Assembly (NCBI RefSeq): GCF_027594505.1
Contig: NZ_CP115149.1
Coordinates: 186,001-250,000 of the forward strand
Length of the DNA: 64,000 nucleotides
DNA from: Tepidiforma flava
GTDB taxonomy: Bacteria > Chloroflexota > Dehalococcoidia > Tepidiformales > Tepidiformaceae
Direction of reading: 5' to 3'
The position numbers were made by a program, and so were the translations under genes. This document shows, piece by piece, positions 40,303 through 50,363 of the stretch; within the stretch, counting starts at the first letter, position 1, and every line of letters begins with the position of its first letter. The notes under the pieces were generated by a model. It did no database searches. It was not told the DNA's origin and was given only the letters and a program-made list of their open reading frames with translations.

Positions 40303-40430
40303 CGACGTCCGTTTGCGAACCCGGTGCGAATCCGGGGCTGTCCCGCAACTGTGAGCCGCCCGAAGGTGGCGGCGAGCCAGGTCGCCAGCGGCGTCAGTGT
40401 CTAGCCCGCGGGGAAACGGGTAGTGGACAC
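40303..40430 (+). promoter_or_regulatory. Cobalamin riboswitch controlling btuCFD-cob genes
   Basis: The conserved core reads CCGGTGCGAATCCGGGG then CTGTCCCGCAACTGTGA (40321-40354), followed by AGCCAGGTCGCC (40376-40387), the B12-box elements. A closing stem pairs GACG near 40303 with CGTC near 40392. Directly after it, GTGTC (40397-40401) and GACAC (40426-40430) enclose a CCCG/CGGG stem with a GGGGAAA loop, which fits the P13 kissing-loop hairpin. With B12 bound it should lower expression of the downstream uptake and synthesis genes. Confidence 0.92.
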
Positions 40431-40468
40431 GTGGTTCGGCGCTTCGCCTTCCATGTGACGAGCCCACT

Positions 40469-40488
40469 GCCCCTCCAGCGCGAGGGGC
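40469..40488 (+). terminator. Riboswitch expression-platform hairpin
   Basis: GCCCCTC and GAGGGGC pair around a six-base loop, followed by ATTTCGTT. A hairpin with the same CCCCTC/GAGGGG core sits at the equivalent place after the second riboswitch, which argues for a regulatory role (terminator-like or sequestering). The rest of the leader to 40618 holds no gene I can see, only a further GC-rich inverted repeat near 40519-40550. Confidence 0.55.
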
Positions 40489-40618
40489 ATTTCGTTGCCC
40501 GGGAGACCGGGCGCGTGCTCTGCGGGCATCTTCGGCCGACGGCCGGGATGCCCGTTCGTCACTCGAGGGCCGCTGCCGGCGACGTGGCGCGGCCCGGGCC
40601 CCGCGGCGGGGAGCCCGG

Positions 40619-41722
40619 ATGGACGCAAAGCTGATCTCGGCAGTCGAGGACCCGCGATGGGAGGCCACGGAGGCGCAGCTCCGGGCGCAGGGTGCGCGGC
40701 GGTTTGCCGCGGCGATGGTAGCGCTGGCGGGGCTGTGGGTGTTCGCCGCGGTGGCAGCCGTGGCGAACGGTCCGGTGCGGATTCCGCCGGGGCACGTGGT
40801 ATCGAGCCTCGCCAGCCGGGCCGGCATCGACGTCGGCACGCACACCGAGCGCGAGCGGCTGGTGATCGAGCGGCTGCGGCTGCCCCGCGTCGTGCTGGCA
40901 ACGCTGGCGGGGGCATCGCTGGCGGCGGCAGGGGCGACGATGCAGGCGCTGTTCCGGAACCCGCTGGCGGACCCGGGACTGCTGGGCGTGTCGTCGGGAG
41001 CGGCCACGGGGGCTGTCGCGGCGATCGCGGCCGGGCTGGGCGCCGTCTCGATGTGGTGGGTGTCCGGGGCGGCATTCGGCGGAGCGCTGGGGGCGGTTGC
41101 GCTGGTCTATGTGCTGGGGTCGCCGGGCGGGCGCCCTGCGCCTTCGAGCCTGCTGCTGGCAGGCATCGCGGTGAGCGCATTTCTCGGGTCGGTGACGGCG
41201 GTGATCATCGCGCTGGTGCCGCCGGACGAGGCGCTGCGCGGCATCCTGTTCTGGCTCGCGGGCGGGTTTGCCGGGGCATCGTGGGACTACGTGCGGGTGG
41301 CGGTGTTCCCGGTGGCTGCCGGGCTCGCGGTGCTCGGGGCGGCGGGGCGCCCGCTGAACTTGCTCGCGATTTCCGACGACATCGCGGCGACGAGCGGCGT
41401 GCGGGTCGGGCGAACCCGGGCTGCGCTGCTGGGCGCGACGACGCTTGTGACTGCGGTTTCGGTGAGTGTGAGCGGGACGATCGGGTTCGTGGGGCTGGTG
41501 GTTCCGCATCTGCTGCGGCTCGTCATCGGGTCCGACTACCGGTACCTGTTGCCGGCGTCGATGCTGGCCGGCGCGGCGGTGCTGGTCGGCGCCGACACGG
41601 TGGCACGGACGGTCGTGAAGCCGGCCGAGCTGCAGGTCGGGATGGTGACGGCGCTCATCGGGGCGCCGGTTTTTGCGGCGATCCTGCTGCGGCAACGGTC
41701 GCGGCTGGCAATCCAGGTCTGA
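40619..41722 (+). CDS. btuC: FecCD/BtuC-type ABC transporter permease
   Basis: Intact 367-residue membrane subunit with about ten membrane segments. LRLPRVVLATLAGASLAAAGATMQALFRNPLADPGLLGVSSGAA contains the family blocks RLPRVLxAxLxGAxLAxxGxxxQxxxRNPLAxPxxLG, seen here as LRLPRVVLATLAGASL and FRNPLADPGLLGVSSG; GTIGFVGLVVPHLLRL is the second hallmark. The family covers heme, siderophore and cobalamin importers; the riboswitch and cob genes point to cobalamin or cobinamide. Confidence 0.9.
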   Translation: MDAKLISAVEDPRWEATEAQLRAQGARRFAAAMVALAGLWVFAAVAAVANGPVRIPPGHVVSSLASRAGIDVGTHTERERLVIERLRLPRVVLATLAGASLAAAGATMQALFRNPLADPGLLGVSSGAATGAVAAIAAGLGAVSMWWVSGAAFGGALGAVALVYVLGSPGGRPAPSSLLLAGIAVSAFLGSVTAVIIALVPPDEALRGILFWLAGGFAGASWDYVRVAVFPVAAGLAVLGAAGRPLNLLAISDDIAATSGVRVGRTRAALLGATTLVTAVSVSVSGTIGFVGLVVPHLLRLVIGSDYRYLLPASMLAGAAVLVGADTVARTVVKPAELQVGMVTALIGAPVFAAILLRQRSRLAIQV

Positions 41723-41742
41723 CTTTAGGGAGGAATTTGGCA

Positions 41743-42847
41743 TTGAGGACGAAACGATGGCTGAAGCGGCTCATTCCCTGGCGCTGAGCGCGCTGGCGCT
41801 GGCGGCGCTGGCGGGGCGTGCGGCGGCGACGATGACGACGCGGGGCGACCCGCCGCCGGCGGCAACGGCTGCGGCCGCGACGCCGACCGAATCGCCGGCG
41901 AAGCGCGTCCGGGAGCGGCTGCAGGGGGTGCCGGGCATCGTGGACCCGGCGAACCTGTCGTGGCCGCGCGAGGTGGAGGGGCTGAACGGCAAGCGGACGA
42001 TCAAGGCGAAGCCGTCGAAGATTCACACGATGTCGGCCGGCATCGACGAGATCACGCTTTCTCTGGTGCCGCTCGAGCGGGTGGTGGCGGTCGGTTCGGC
42101 GACGAAGAACCCCGATACGACGAGCTTCGCGCCGCTGGTGCAGAACCTGCCGACGGCCGTGCGCGAGCCCGAAGCGGTCATCGCAACCGGCGCTGAGCTG
42201 GTCATCGCGACGCCGACGCAGAAGGCGGACGTCGTCGCGGCGATGGAGAGCGCGGGCGTGACGGTGGTGCAGCTGAACCTGGACCCGACGCCGGCGGGGC
42301 GGCTGAACGCGATCCTGCTGCTCGGCTACATCTACGGCGAGGAGGAGCGGGCGATCGCGCTCGCCGACGAGGTCCGGCGCGCTACGAAAAGGTCGTCAGC
42401 GTCACGGGCAAAAAGAGCGAGGCGGAGAAGCCGCTCATCGCGAGCGTGACGAAGTACACGTCGCTGTACATGGCAGGCGCCGGCTCGACGGGCGAGGGCA
42501 TCATCACCGCAGCAGGCGGCCGGAATGCCGGGACGGCGGCCGGACTCAAAGGGAATCCGCAGATCGGGCTGGAGGCGATCGTGGCGGCGAACCCGGACAT
42601 CATCATCATCCCGATGCCGGCGGAGGCGGGGAACAAATTCAAGGCGGAGCTGCTGGCCGAGCCGAGCCTCGCGGCGGTGCCTGCAGTGAAGAACGGCAAG
42701 GTGTATGTCGTCCCGCCCTCGCTCTACACGACGAATTCGTTCGCGAACGTGCGCGCGGTGGAGCACCTGGCGCACATCCTGTGGCCTGCAGAGTTCCCGG
42801 TCGCGGACCCGCCGCAGTTCAGCCTGGCGGGCCAGGCGGCGCGGTAA
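41743..42847 (+). CDS. btuF: Cobalamin-type ABC substrate-binding lipoprotein (frame jumps)
   Basis: Binding protein of the BtuF/FecB fold, about 365 residues. I chose TTG 41743 because GGGAGGA lies eight bases upstream and that frame gives a basic n-region (RTKRWLKRLIPW). After one base is restored near 41783 and another near 41820 the signal ends in a lipobox-like [11 protein letters not shown]. The folded part has SAGIDEITLSLVPLERVVAVG, PDIIIIPMPAE and GKVYVVPPSLYTTNSF. A further jump lies near 42385. The lipobox reconstruction is an inference. Confidence 0.85.
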
Positions 42848-42859
42848 CGGGGAGCACCG

Positions 42860-43679
42860 GTGAGGACGAGCCAGTTCGTGCTGTCGGCGGAAGGTGTCGG
42901 CTACCGGGCCGGCGGCCGCTGGCTCGTCCGCGATGTTTCGCTGACGGTCACCCCCGGGGAGGTCGTCGCGGTGATCGGCCCGAACGGGGCTGGCAAGTCG
43001 ACGTTCGCGCGGCTGCTGGCCGGCCTGCTGCGGCCGGCCAGCGGCCGGGTCCGCTTCGAGCTCGACGGGCAGGCGGCGGGGCCCCGGGCTGCCCGGCATC
43101 TCGCCTACGTCCCGCAGAGCGTCCCCGAGGCGGTGGGGTTCACGGCCGGCGAGATGGTGCTGATGGGGCGCTATCCGCACCGGGGGCGCTCGCCCGTGAG
43201 ACACGGGAAGACCGCGAGGCTGCAGCGATGGCGATGGCGTGGATGGGGGTGCTGGAGCTTGCCGGCCGCCGCTTCGCCACGCTCTCGGGGGCGAGCGTCA
43301 GCGGGTGATGGTGGCGCGGGCGCTGGCGCAGGCGGACAGCCTCGTCATCCTCGACGAGCCGACCGCGTCGCTCGATGTCCGGCACCAGCTGGAGCTGCTG
43401 GAGCGCCTCCGGCTGCTCGCTTCCGCGGGGATGGCGTTCGTCGTCGTGCTGCATGACCTGCAGCTGGCGGGGCGCTGGTGCGACCGGCTGCTGCTGCTGG
43501 ACCGCGGGACGGCGGCCGCGTCGGGGGCACCGCGCGAGGTGCTCGACCCGGCTGTGCTGAGCCGGGTGTACGGGCTCGAGGCCCGGGTGAGCTGGGACGA
43601 GGGCGGCGCGTGCCGCGTGGATTTCGGCCTGCGGGAGCGGTTCGCGCCCGCGGCATCACCTGGCGGGGTGCGGAGATGA
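42860..43679 (+). CDS. btuD: Cobalamin-type ABC transporter ATPase (frame jumps)
   Basis: ATP-binding partner of the permease. Walker [21 protein letters not shown]-loop [20 protein letters not shown], a broken signature region ([15 protein letters not shown] after one base near 43290), Walker [21 protein letters not shown] and [18 protein letters not shown]. Jumps near 43190 and 43290. About 273 residues; GTG start at 42860, 12 bases after btuF. Its stop overlaps the cobO start. Confidence 0.9.
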
Positions 43680-44233
43680 CGGACGGCGAGCATCAGCCGG
43701 TGAAGGGGCCCCGGAAGAAGAAGGGGCTGCTCATCGTGAACACCGGCAACGGGAAGGGGAAGACGACGGCGGCGCTGGGCATGGTGCTGCGCGCCGGGGC
43801 CGCGGCATGCCGGTCGAGGTCTACCAGTTCATCAAGCCGCCGACGGCGAACTTCGGGGAACACCGGGCGGCGAAGCGGCTGGGCATCCCCGTACACCCGC
43901 TGGGCGACGGCTTCACGTGGAAGTCGAAGGACCCGGAGAAAACGAGGGGCTTGCGCTGGAGCAGTGGGAACGGGCGAAGGCGCGGCTGCAGGACCCGGAG
44001 CTGGCGATGCTGGTGCTGGACGAGTTCACCTATTTGCTGCACTACGGCTGGCTGGAAACGGAGGAGGCGGTGACGGCGCTCCAGGGCGGCGGCCAATGCT
44101 CCACGTTGTCGTCACGGGCCGGTATGCGCCCGACCAGCTCATCGCGGCGGCGGACCTCGTGACCGAGATGACGCTCATCAAACACCCCTACCGCGAACAG
44201 GGGATCAAAGCGCAGCCTGGAGTGGAGTTCTGA
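43676..44233 (+). CDS. cobO: Cob(I)yrinic acid a,c-diamide adenosyltransferase (frame jumps)
   Basis: Adds the 5'-deoxyadenosyl group to cobalt. CobO/BtuR-type: [23 protein letters not shown] is the P-loop block ([13 protein letters not shown]), then [26 protein letters not shown] and [22 protein letters not shown]. Jumps near 43800, 43950 and 44085. About 186 residues, normal. It overlaps btuD by four bases and is followed by cobT after two bases. Confidence 0.92.
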   Translation: MTDGEHQPVKGPRKKKGLLIVNTGNGKGKTTAALGMVLRAGAAACRSRSTSSSSRRRRTSGNTGRRSGWASPYTRWATASRGSRRTRRKRGACAGAVGTGEGAAAGPGAGDAGAGRVHLFAALRLAGNGGGGDGAPGRRPMLHVVVTGRYAPDQLIAAADLVTEMTLIKHPYREQGIKAQPGVEF

Positions 44234-44235
44234 CG

Positions 44236-45276
44236 ATGGAGATCGAAATCCCGGCAATCGACGAAGCAGCCGCAGCTGCGGCAGCGCGCCGGCTGGACCG
44301 GCTGACAAAACCGCAAGGGAGCCTCGGACGGCTCGAGGAGCTGGCGATCCGGCTGGCGGGCATGACCGGCGACCCATGGTGCCGGTTCGAGCGGCGGGCA
44401 GTCGTGGTGATGGCCGCAGACCACGGGGTGACCGAGGAGGCCGTCTCGGCGTATCCCTCCGAGGTGACCCTGCAGATGGTGGCGAACTTCGCGGCGGGCG
44501 GAGCAGGCATCAACGTGCTCGCCCGGAAGGCGGGCGCGCAGGTCGTGGTGGTGGACTTGGGGGTGAAGACGCCGCCGGGCATCCCGGGCGTGCTCGACCG
44601 GCGCCTCGGGCCCGGAACGAAGAACATGACGCGGGAGCCGGCGATGACGCGCGCGCAGGCGGAGGCGGCGGTCGCGACGGGCCGCGAACTGGCCGCCCAG
44701 CTCGCTGCGGGCGGCGCGACGCTGCTGCTCACCGGGGAGATGGGCATCGGCAACACGACGGCAGCCAGCACGGTCACGGCTGCACTGACCGGCCGCGCCC
44801 CGCGGGAGGTGACTGGAAGGGGCACCGGGCTCGATGACGCGGCATTCGCGCATAAGGTGGGCGTCGTGGAGCGGGCGCTGGCGCTCCATCGGCCGGACCC
44901 TGCCGACCCGGTCGGCGTGATGGCGAGCGTCGGCGGGTTCGAAATCGCCGGCCTCGCAGGGCTCATCCTGGGAGCAGCGGAACGAAGGGTCCCGGTCATC
45001 GTCGACGGGTTCATCACGGGCGCGGCGGCGCTGACCGCCTGCGCCATCGCGCCTGGGGCGCGGGCGTACCTCATCGCTTCGCACCGGTCGGTCGAGCCGG
45101 GGCACGGGGCGATCCTGGACGCGCTGGGGCTGGAGCCGCTGCTCGACCTTCGGCTCCGGCTGGGCGAAGGGACGGGCGCGGCGCTGGCGCTGCACCTGGT
45201 GGATGCGGCAGTGGCGATCCGCGATGAGATGGCGACGTTCGATGAGGCCGGGGTTTCGGAGCGGACCGACGGGTGA
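44236..45276 (+). CDS. cobT: Nicotinate-nucleotide-dimethylbenzimidazole phosphoribosyltransferase
   Basis: Activates the lower-ligand base to its alpha-ribotide. Intact, 346 residues. LTKPQGSLGRLEELAIRLAGM, VMAADHGVTEEAVSAYPSEV, GEMGIGNTTAAST and GGFEIAGLAGLILGAA are diagnostic, and the catalytic Glu is present near the C-terminus (VEPGHGAIL region precedes it). Its stop overlaps the cobS GTG as GTGA. Confidence 0.96.
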   Translation: MEIEIPAIDEAAAAAAARRLDRLTKPQGSLGRLEELAIRLAGMTGDPWCRFERRAVVVMAADHGVTEEAVSAYPSEVTLQMVANFAAGGAGINVLARKAGAQVVVVDLGVKTPPGIPGVLDRRLGPGTKNMTREPAMTRAQAEAAVATGRELAAQLAAGGATLLLTGEMGIGNTTAASTVTAALTGRAPREVTGRGTGLDDAAFAHKVGVVERALALHRPDPADPVGVMASVGGFEIAGLAGLILGAAERRVPVIVDGFITGAAALTACAIAPGARAYLIASHRSVEPGHGAILDALGLEPLLDLRLRLGEGTGAALALHLVDAAVAIRDEMATFDEAGVSERTDG

Positions 45277-46024
45277 CCGGGCTCGCGGCGGCGCTGGGAC
45301 TGCTGAGCCGGCTGCCGGTCCGGGTCCAGGCGTGGGAGCCGGAGCGGGCGGCGATGTGGCTGCCGGCCGCTGCGGCGGCGCTGGCGGCGCCGGTCGCACT
45401 GGCGGCGTGGGCCGCGGGAGAACTGCTGCCGCCGTCGTCGGCGGCGGCTGTCACGGTGGCGGCCTGGATCGCCGTGACGGGAGCACTGCACCTCGACGGC
45501 CTGGCGGATTGCGCCGATGCTGCGCTCGCGCCGGCGGACCGGGAGCGGCGCAGGGAAATTCTCCGCGACGTGCACCACGGGACGTTTGCGGTCGCGGCGG
45601 TCGGCATGGTGCTGCTGGTGAAGTACGGCTGCCTGGCATCGATGGGCCCGGGCAATGCAGCCGGCGCGGCGGCGGGGGCGATGGCGGCGAGCCGCGGGAT
45701 GCTGCCGGGGATAGCGCGGGCGTTCCCGCCGCTGCGGGCGGAGGGGATGGGTGCGGCATTCCGCGCCGGCTGCACGCCGATGGTCTCGGTGTTGGGCGCG
45801 GCGGCGGGCTTCGGGATCAGCGGCCTCGTGCTTGGGCCCTGGGAATCGCTGCCGCGGGGTGCGCCGCGGCGGCAGCCGGGCTGACCGCGTGGGGGCTCAG
45901 CCGGGCGTTCGGCGGGCTGAACGGCGACGGCTACGGCGCGTGCATCGAGCTGGCAGAGTGCGCGGCGCTGGTGGCCGCCGCCGGACTCGCGGGAGTGATG
46001 GCGCCGTGGTGGTTCGCCGCATGA
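45273..46024 (+). CDS. cobS: Adenosylcobinamide-GDP ribazoletransferase (one frame jump)
   Basis: Joins adenosylcobinamide-GDP with alpha-ribazole to form adenosylcobalamin; a membrane protein. LGLLSRLPVR at the start and GALHLDGLADCADA (the catalytic DGLADxxDA motif) followed by EILRDVHHGTFAVAAV identify it. Several hydrophobic segments fit. A missing base near 45840 shifts the last 60 residues. About 250 residues. Its stop overlaps the cbiB ATG. Confidence 0.93.
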
Positions 46025-46931
46025 TGGGGCGGCGGGCGGCGGTGCTCGGTGCGGCGCTCGCCCTCGACGCCGCCTTCGGCGAGCTGCCGAACCGGTGGCA
46101 CCCGGTGGCCTGGCTGGGGCGGGCAGCCGGGCGGCTGGACCGGCTACTGACGCGCCGAGGGCAGCGAGACACGGCGGCGGCGGGGCTGATCTTCACCGGG
46201 CTGGCAGCGGGCGGCGCGGCGGTCGCCGGGGCGGCGCTCGAGCGGCGGCTGCGCGGCCGGGGCTGGCTGGCCTGGCGGCCGAGGCGATCCTGCTGAAGCA
46301 GGCGCTGGCGCTGCGGGCGCTGTTCGAGCACGCGGACGCGGTACGGCGCGCGCTCGAGCGAGAGGACCTCGCGGGAGCGCGCGCGGCAGCCGGCCGGATG
46401 GTGAGCCGCGACACGCGGGAGCTGCCGGGGGAGCTGGTCGCATCGGCGGCCATCGAATCTGTCGCGGAGAACCTGTCGGACAGCGTCATCGCGCCGGCGG
46501 CGTGGTACCTCGCGGGCGGGCTCGCGGCAGCGTATGTCTACCGGGCGGCGAACACGCTGGACGCGATGGCCGGCTACCGGTCACGCGGGAGGTTTGGGAT
46601 GGTGCCCGCGCGGCTGGACGACGCGCTGAACCTGGTGCCGGCGCGCGTGACCGCGGCGGCGGTGCTGGCGGTTCGCCCGCGCGCGCTCGTCCGCTGGCGG
46701 AGCCTCGCGAGGGATGCGCGCTCGACGGCCAGCCCGAACGCAGGCTGGCCGATGGCGGCGATGGCGCATGCGCTCGGGGTTCGGCTGGAGAAACGGGGCC
46801 ACCATGTGTTGCACGGCGCCGGGCGCTACCCCGGCCACGGGGACATCCGGCGGGCGCTGGGCGCGGCAGCGGGCGCCGCCGGGCTCATGTATGCGCTGGC
46901 GCTTGCCGCGAGCCTGGGGGCGAGGCGGTGA
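46021..46931 (+). CDS. cbiB: Adenosylcobinamide-phosphate synthase CbiB/CobD (one frame jump)
   Basis: Attaches the aminopropanol arm to cobyric acid; membrane protein. LDAAFGELPNRWHPVAWLGR at the start, then SRDTRELPGELVASAAIESVAENLSDSVIAP (blocks SRDTRELPG and AIESVAENLSDSVIAP), ANTLDAMAGYRS and DDALNLVPARVTA. Jump near 46275. About 303 residues. It overlaps cobS and the decarboxylase gene by four bases each. Called CobD in the Pseudomonas scheme. Confidence 0.94.
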
Positions 46932-47988
46932 GCGGCCGGGTCGTCCATGGGGGCGTCCGGGCCGAGGAGCTGTCCGCGGCATCGGCAGCCGGCCTCACGC
47001 TGGTCGACCTGAGCGCGAGCCTGAACCCGTACGGGCCGCACCCCGGCATCGTCGCGGCGGCGCGGGCGGCGGAAGTGGCCCGCTACCCGGAGCCGGACGC
47101 GCGCTCGCTGCGCGCGGCATGGGCTGAGCGATGGGGCACAGCCCCCGAACAGGTGCTCGCGGGGAACGGGACGAGCGAGCTGATCTACCTCGTGTGCCGG
47201 GCGTTCGGGAACGGGGGCGGTGTCTCGTGTTCGCGCCCACGTTCGGCGAGTATGCTGCGGCGGCGCGGGCCGCGGGGATGGAGGTGCTGGAAGCGCCGCA
47301 TCCCGGGGCCGGGAAGCACGGCGCGGAGCCCTGGCGCTTCATCGAGGAGCTGCAGCCGTCGCTGGTATTCCTGTGCAACCCCAACAATCCGACCGGCGAC
47401 CTTTGGCCGCGGGAAGCGGCGCAAGCGCTGGGGGCGGCAGCGGCCCGGGGCGGAGGGCGGCTGGTCGTCGACGAGGCGTACATGCCGTTCGCCTGGCCCG
47501 AGGACGAACGCGCGGCGCCGGGGCCGGGGCTGCTCGTGCTGCGCTCGCTGACGAAGGTCCACGCTGTGCCGGGCCTGCGGCTGGGGTTCCTGCTGGGTCC
47601 GGAAGGGGATATCGCGGCGGTGGAAGCGCAGCAGCCGCCGTGGGCAGTGAGCGCTCCCGCGCTGGCCGCGGGCCTCGCGGCGTTGGAGCTGGAGGACTTC
47701 TGCCGCGAGAGCGCGCGGCGGGTGGCGGCGACCCGGGCGGCGCTGTTCGATGCGCTCGACCGGGCGGGGTTCGCGGCGCGGCCGTCGCTGGCGAACTTCC
47801 TGCTGGTCGATGTCGGCGATGGGGCGAGGTTCCGCGCGGGTCTGCTGCGGCGGGGGTTCGTGGTGCGCGATTGCGCTTCGTTCGGGCTGCCGTCGTGCGT
47901 GCGCATCGCGGTGCCGCACGATCGCGATGCCGCGCGGCTGGTCGAAGCCATGGTGGAGGTGCGCGAATGGCTCGCGGCGGAATCCTGA
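46928..47988 (+). CDS. cobC: L-threonine-O-3-phosphate decarboxylase-like PLP enzyme (one frame jump)
   Basis: Class I aminotransferase fold, about 353 residues. It makes (R)-1-amino-2-propanol phosphate for the arm added by CbiB. VDLSASLNPYGPHPG and YPEPDARSLRAAWAERWG (N-terminal family blocks), LAGNGTSELIYLV, FLCNPNNPTGDL, VVDEAYMPFA and the PLP lysine in LRSLTKVHAVPGLRLGF. Jump near 47220. Named cobC in the Pseudomonas scheme (CobD in Salmonella). Confidence 0.9.
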
Positions 47989-49464
47989 TGGTCCAGGGAC
48001 AGCCTCGTCGGCGGGCAAGAGCCTGCTGGTGACGGGGCTGTGCCGGCTCTTCGCCCGGCGCGGCGTCAACGTGGCGCCATTCAAGGCGCAGAACATGTCG
48101 AACAACGCGGCCGTGGTGCCGGGCGGGGGCGAAATCGGGCGGGCGCAGTATGTGCAGGCGCTCGCTGCCCGGGTGATGCCGCGGGTCGAGATGAACCCGG
48201 TGCTGCTGAAACCGGAAGGGAATTTGCGGTCGCAGGTGGTGGTGCTGGGGAAGCCGGTGGGGACCCTGCACGCTGCGGCGTACCAGGAAGCGAAGGCCCG
48301 CATCTGGGAGGATGTGACGGCGGCGCTGGACCGGCTCCGGGCGGAGTTCGACCTGGTGATCATCGAAGGGGCCGGGAGCCCGGCAGAGATCAACCTGAAA
48401 GCGCGGGACATTTCGAACATGCGGGTCGCGCGGCACGCCGGCGCGCCCGTGCTGATCGTGGGCGACATCGACCGGGGCGGGGTCTTCGCGCACCTCTACG
48501 GCACGTACCACCTGCTGGAGCCCGAGGAGCAGGCGCTCGTGAAGGGGTTCGTCATCAACAAGCTCCGGGGCGATCCGTCGCTGCTGGAGCCGGGGCTGCG
48601 GGATATCGAACGGCTGACCGGAGTGCCGGTCGTGGGGGTCGTGCCATGGATCCGGGAACCGGGCATCGCTGAGGAAGACTCGGTCGCGCTGGACCGCCGG
48701 CGCGACGATCATGGGCCGTTCCGTGGGGTGGACGTCGCCGTGGTCCGGCTCCCGCGCATCGCAAACTTCGACGATTTCGACCCGCTGGAGCGGGAGCCCG
48801 ACGTCCGGGTGCGGTACGTCGAGTATCCCTGGCAGCTGGGGGAGCCGGACCTCATCGTCATCCCGGGAACCAAGGCGACGCGGGACGACCTCGGATGGCT
48901 GCGGGCGAGCGGGATGGCGGAGGCGATCTCGGCGCGGCGCGCGGAAAGGACTCCGGTGGTCGGCATCTGCGGCGGATTTCAGATGCTCGGGCGGACGATT
49001 GACGACCCGCTGGGGCTGGAGGCGCGCCCGGGGCTGCGGAAGGGCTGGGCTGGCTCGATTGCAGGACACGGTTCGCCCCGGGCAAGGTGACGCGGACGAG
49101 CCGGGTGCGGACGGACGGCGGGCCGGGGCTGCTGGAGAGCTGCAGCGGCCTCACCGTCGAGGGGTACGAAATCCACGCGGGGCTGACGGAGATCGCGAAC
49201 CCGGCGGCCTGGACCGAAGCGGGCGAGCCCGTGGGTGCGGCGTCGCCGGACGGGATGGTCTTCGGCTGGTACGTGCACGGCGGCTTCGGCAGCAGGGAAT
49301 TCCGGGCGCGGCTGCTGGGCAACGTCGCGCGGATGCGGGGCAAGCCGTTCGCGCCGGGGAGCGACGAAGGGCCGGACGCAGCTTTCGAGCGGCTGGCGGA
49401 CGTGCTGGAGTCGTCGCTGGACATCGAGCGCATCGCCGGCTGGGCGCTCGGCGGCGGAGCGTAG
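47967..49464 (+). CDS. cobQ: Cobyric acid synthase (two frame jumps)
   Basis: Glutamine-dependent amidation of four side chains of adenosylcobyrinic acid a,c-diamide. ATP-binding N-terminal domain: MVQGTASSAGKSLLVTGLCR (after one G near 48000), FKAQNMSNNAAV, ARIWEDVTAAL and VGDIDRGGVFAHLYGT. Glutaminase domain: VVGICGGFQMLG with the catalytic Cys, and GYEIHAGLTE. A second jump near 49060. About 499 residues. It overlaps the 3' end of the decarboxylase gene by 22 bases; an alternative start at 47988 would reduce this to one base. Confidence 0.94.
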
Positions 49465-49466
49465 CG

Positions 49467-50020
49467 GTGGGACGGCTCGTGCTGGTGACCGGGGTGCCCG
49501 GAGCGGGAAGAGCCGCTACGCGGAGGAGCGGGCTGCCGGGGCCGGGGCCCCGGTGGTGTACGTCGCCACGATGGAGGCCGCGGACCCGGAGAGCGCAGCC
49601 CGCATCGCCGCGCACCGGCAGCGGCGGCCGGCGGGCTGGACGACGGTCGAAGAGCCGGTGGACCCGGCCGGGGCGCTGGAGCGGGCGCCGGGGGAAGCGA
49701 CGGTGCTGGTGGAGTGTCTCGCGACGTGGTGCGGGAACCTGTTCTTCCGCGCCGGCGCAGATGATGATGCGCCGGGCGCCGTGTGGGACCGGCTCGCCGC
49801 GCAGGTCCTCGCGGGGGCGGAGGCGCTGACCCGGGCGGCGCGGGGCCGTGCGGGGCTCACCATCGTCGTCACGAACGAGGTTGGGTGGGGGATTGTGCCG
49901 GCAGGCCGGATGACGCGGGTCTACCGGGATGCGCTGGGGGCGGCGAACCAGGCCGTCGGAGCGGCGGCGGACGAGGTGGTGCTGGTGGTGGCAGGGCGCG
50001 CGGTGCGCCTGCCGGGGTAG
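49467..50020 (+). CDS. cobU: Adenosylcobinamide kinase/guanylyltransferase (one frame jump)
   Basis: Phosphorylates and guanylylates adenosylcobinamide. The P-loop reads LVTGGARSGKSRYAEE once the missing G near 49505 is restored; VVYVATMEAADPESAARIAAHRQRRPAGW carries the RIxxHRxxRPxxW signature (short blocks AARIAAHR and RRPAGW), and NEVGWGIVP the third motif. About 185 residues. It is the last gene of the first riboswitch unit and is followed by the second riboswitch. Confidence 0.93.
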
Positions 50021-50027
50021 GCGGCCG

Positions 50028-50057
50028 TTGTTGCGGGCGGCGCCGGCGTGGTAGATT
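50028..50057 (+). promoter_or_regulatory. Promoter of the second cobalamin riboswitch
   Basis: TTGTTG (50028-50033) and TAGATT (50052-50057) are 18 bp apart, with start predicted near 50064, just before the closing stem of the riboswitch at 50066. Confidence 0.55.
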
Positions 50058-50063
50058 CCGGTG

Positions 50064-50193
50064 GTCAGCACGGCAGCGCGAACCCGGTGGAAATCCGGGG
50101 CTGTCCCGCAACTGTGATCCGCCCATGGGGCGGTAAGCCAGGTCGCCGGTGCCGTGCTGGTGTCTAGCCCGCGGGGAAACGGGTGAGGGACAC
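50064..50193 (+). promoter_or_regulatory. Cobalamin riboswitch controlling the cobN-chlID genes
   Basis: The core reads CCGGTGGAAATCCGGGG then CTGTCCCGCAACTGTGA, followed by AAGCCAGGTCGCC. A perfect 10-bp closing stem joins 50066-50075 with 50150-50159. The next hairpin (GTGTC 50160-50164 with GACAC 50189-50193, GGGGAAA loop) has the same inner stem and loop as in the first riboswitch. It predicts B12-dependent repression of cobalt chelatase synthesis. Confidence 0.92.
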
Positions 50194-50225
50194 GCGGCTC
50201 CAGCCGGTCGCCATGTGCCAAATCG

Positions 50226-50248
50226 ACGCCCCTCCTCGCGAGGGGCGT
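50226..50248 (+). terminator. Expression-platform hairpin of the second riboswitch
   Basis: ACGCCCCTC and GAGGGGCGT pair around CTCGC, followed by TGTCGT. It shares the CCCCTC/GAGGGG core with the hairpin after the first riboswitch. From 50249 to 50363 the leader shows no other feature I can name except AGGAGGAGG at 50347-50355. Confidence 0.55.
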
Positions 50249-50363
50249 TGTCGTCGGCACGGCAGCGCATCCGCGGGCGGAGGCAGCGCCTGCCTTCGCC
50301 CTGCCGAACCGGCGAGCGGGGTGTGCCACCTTCCGCGGGCGGGCGAAGGAGGAGGCACGCAGC

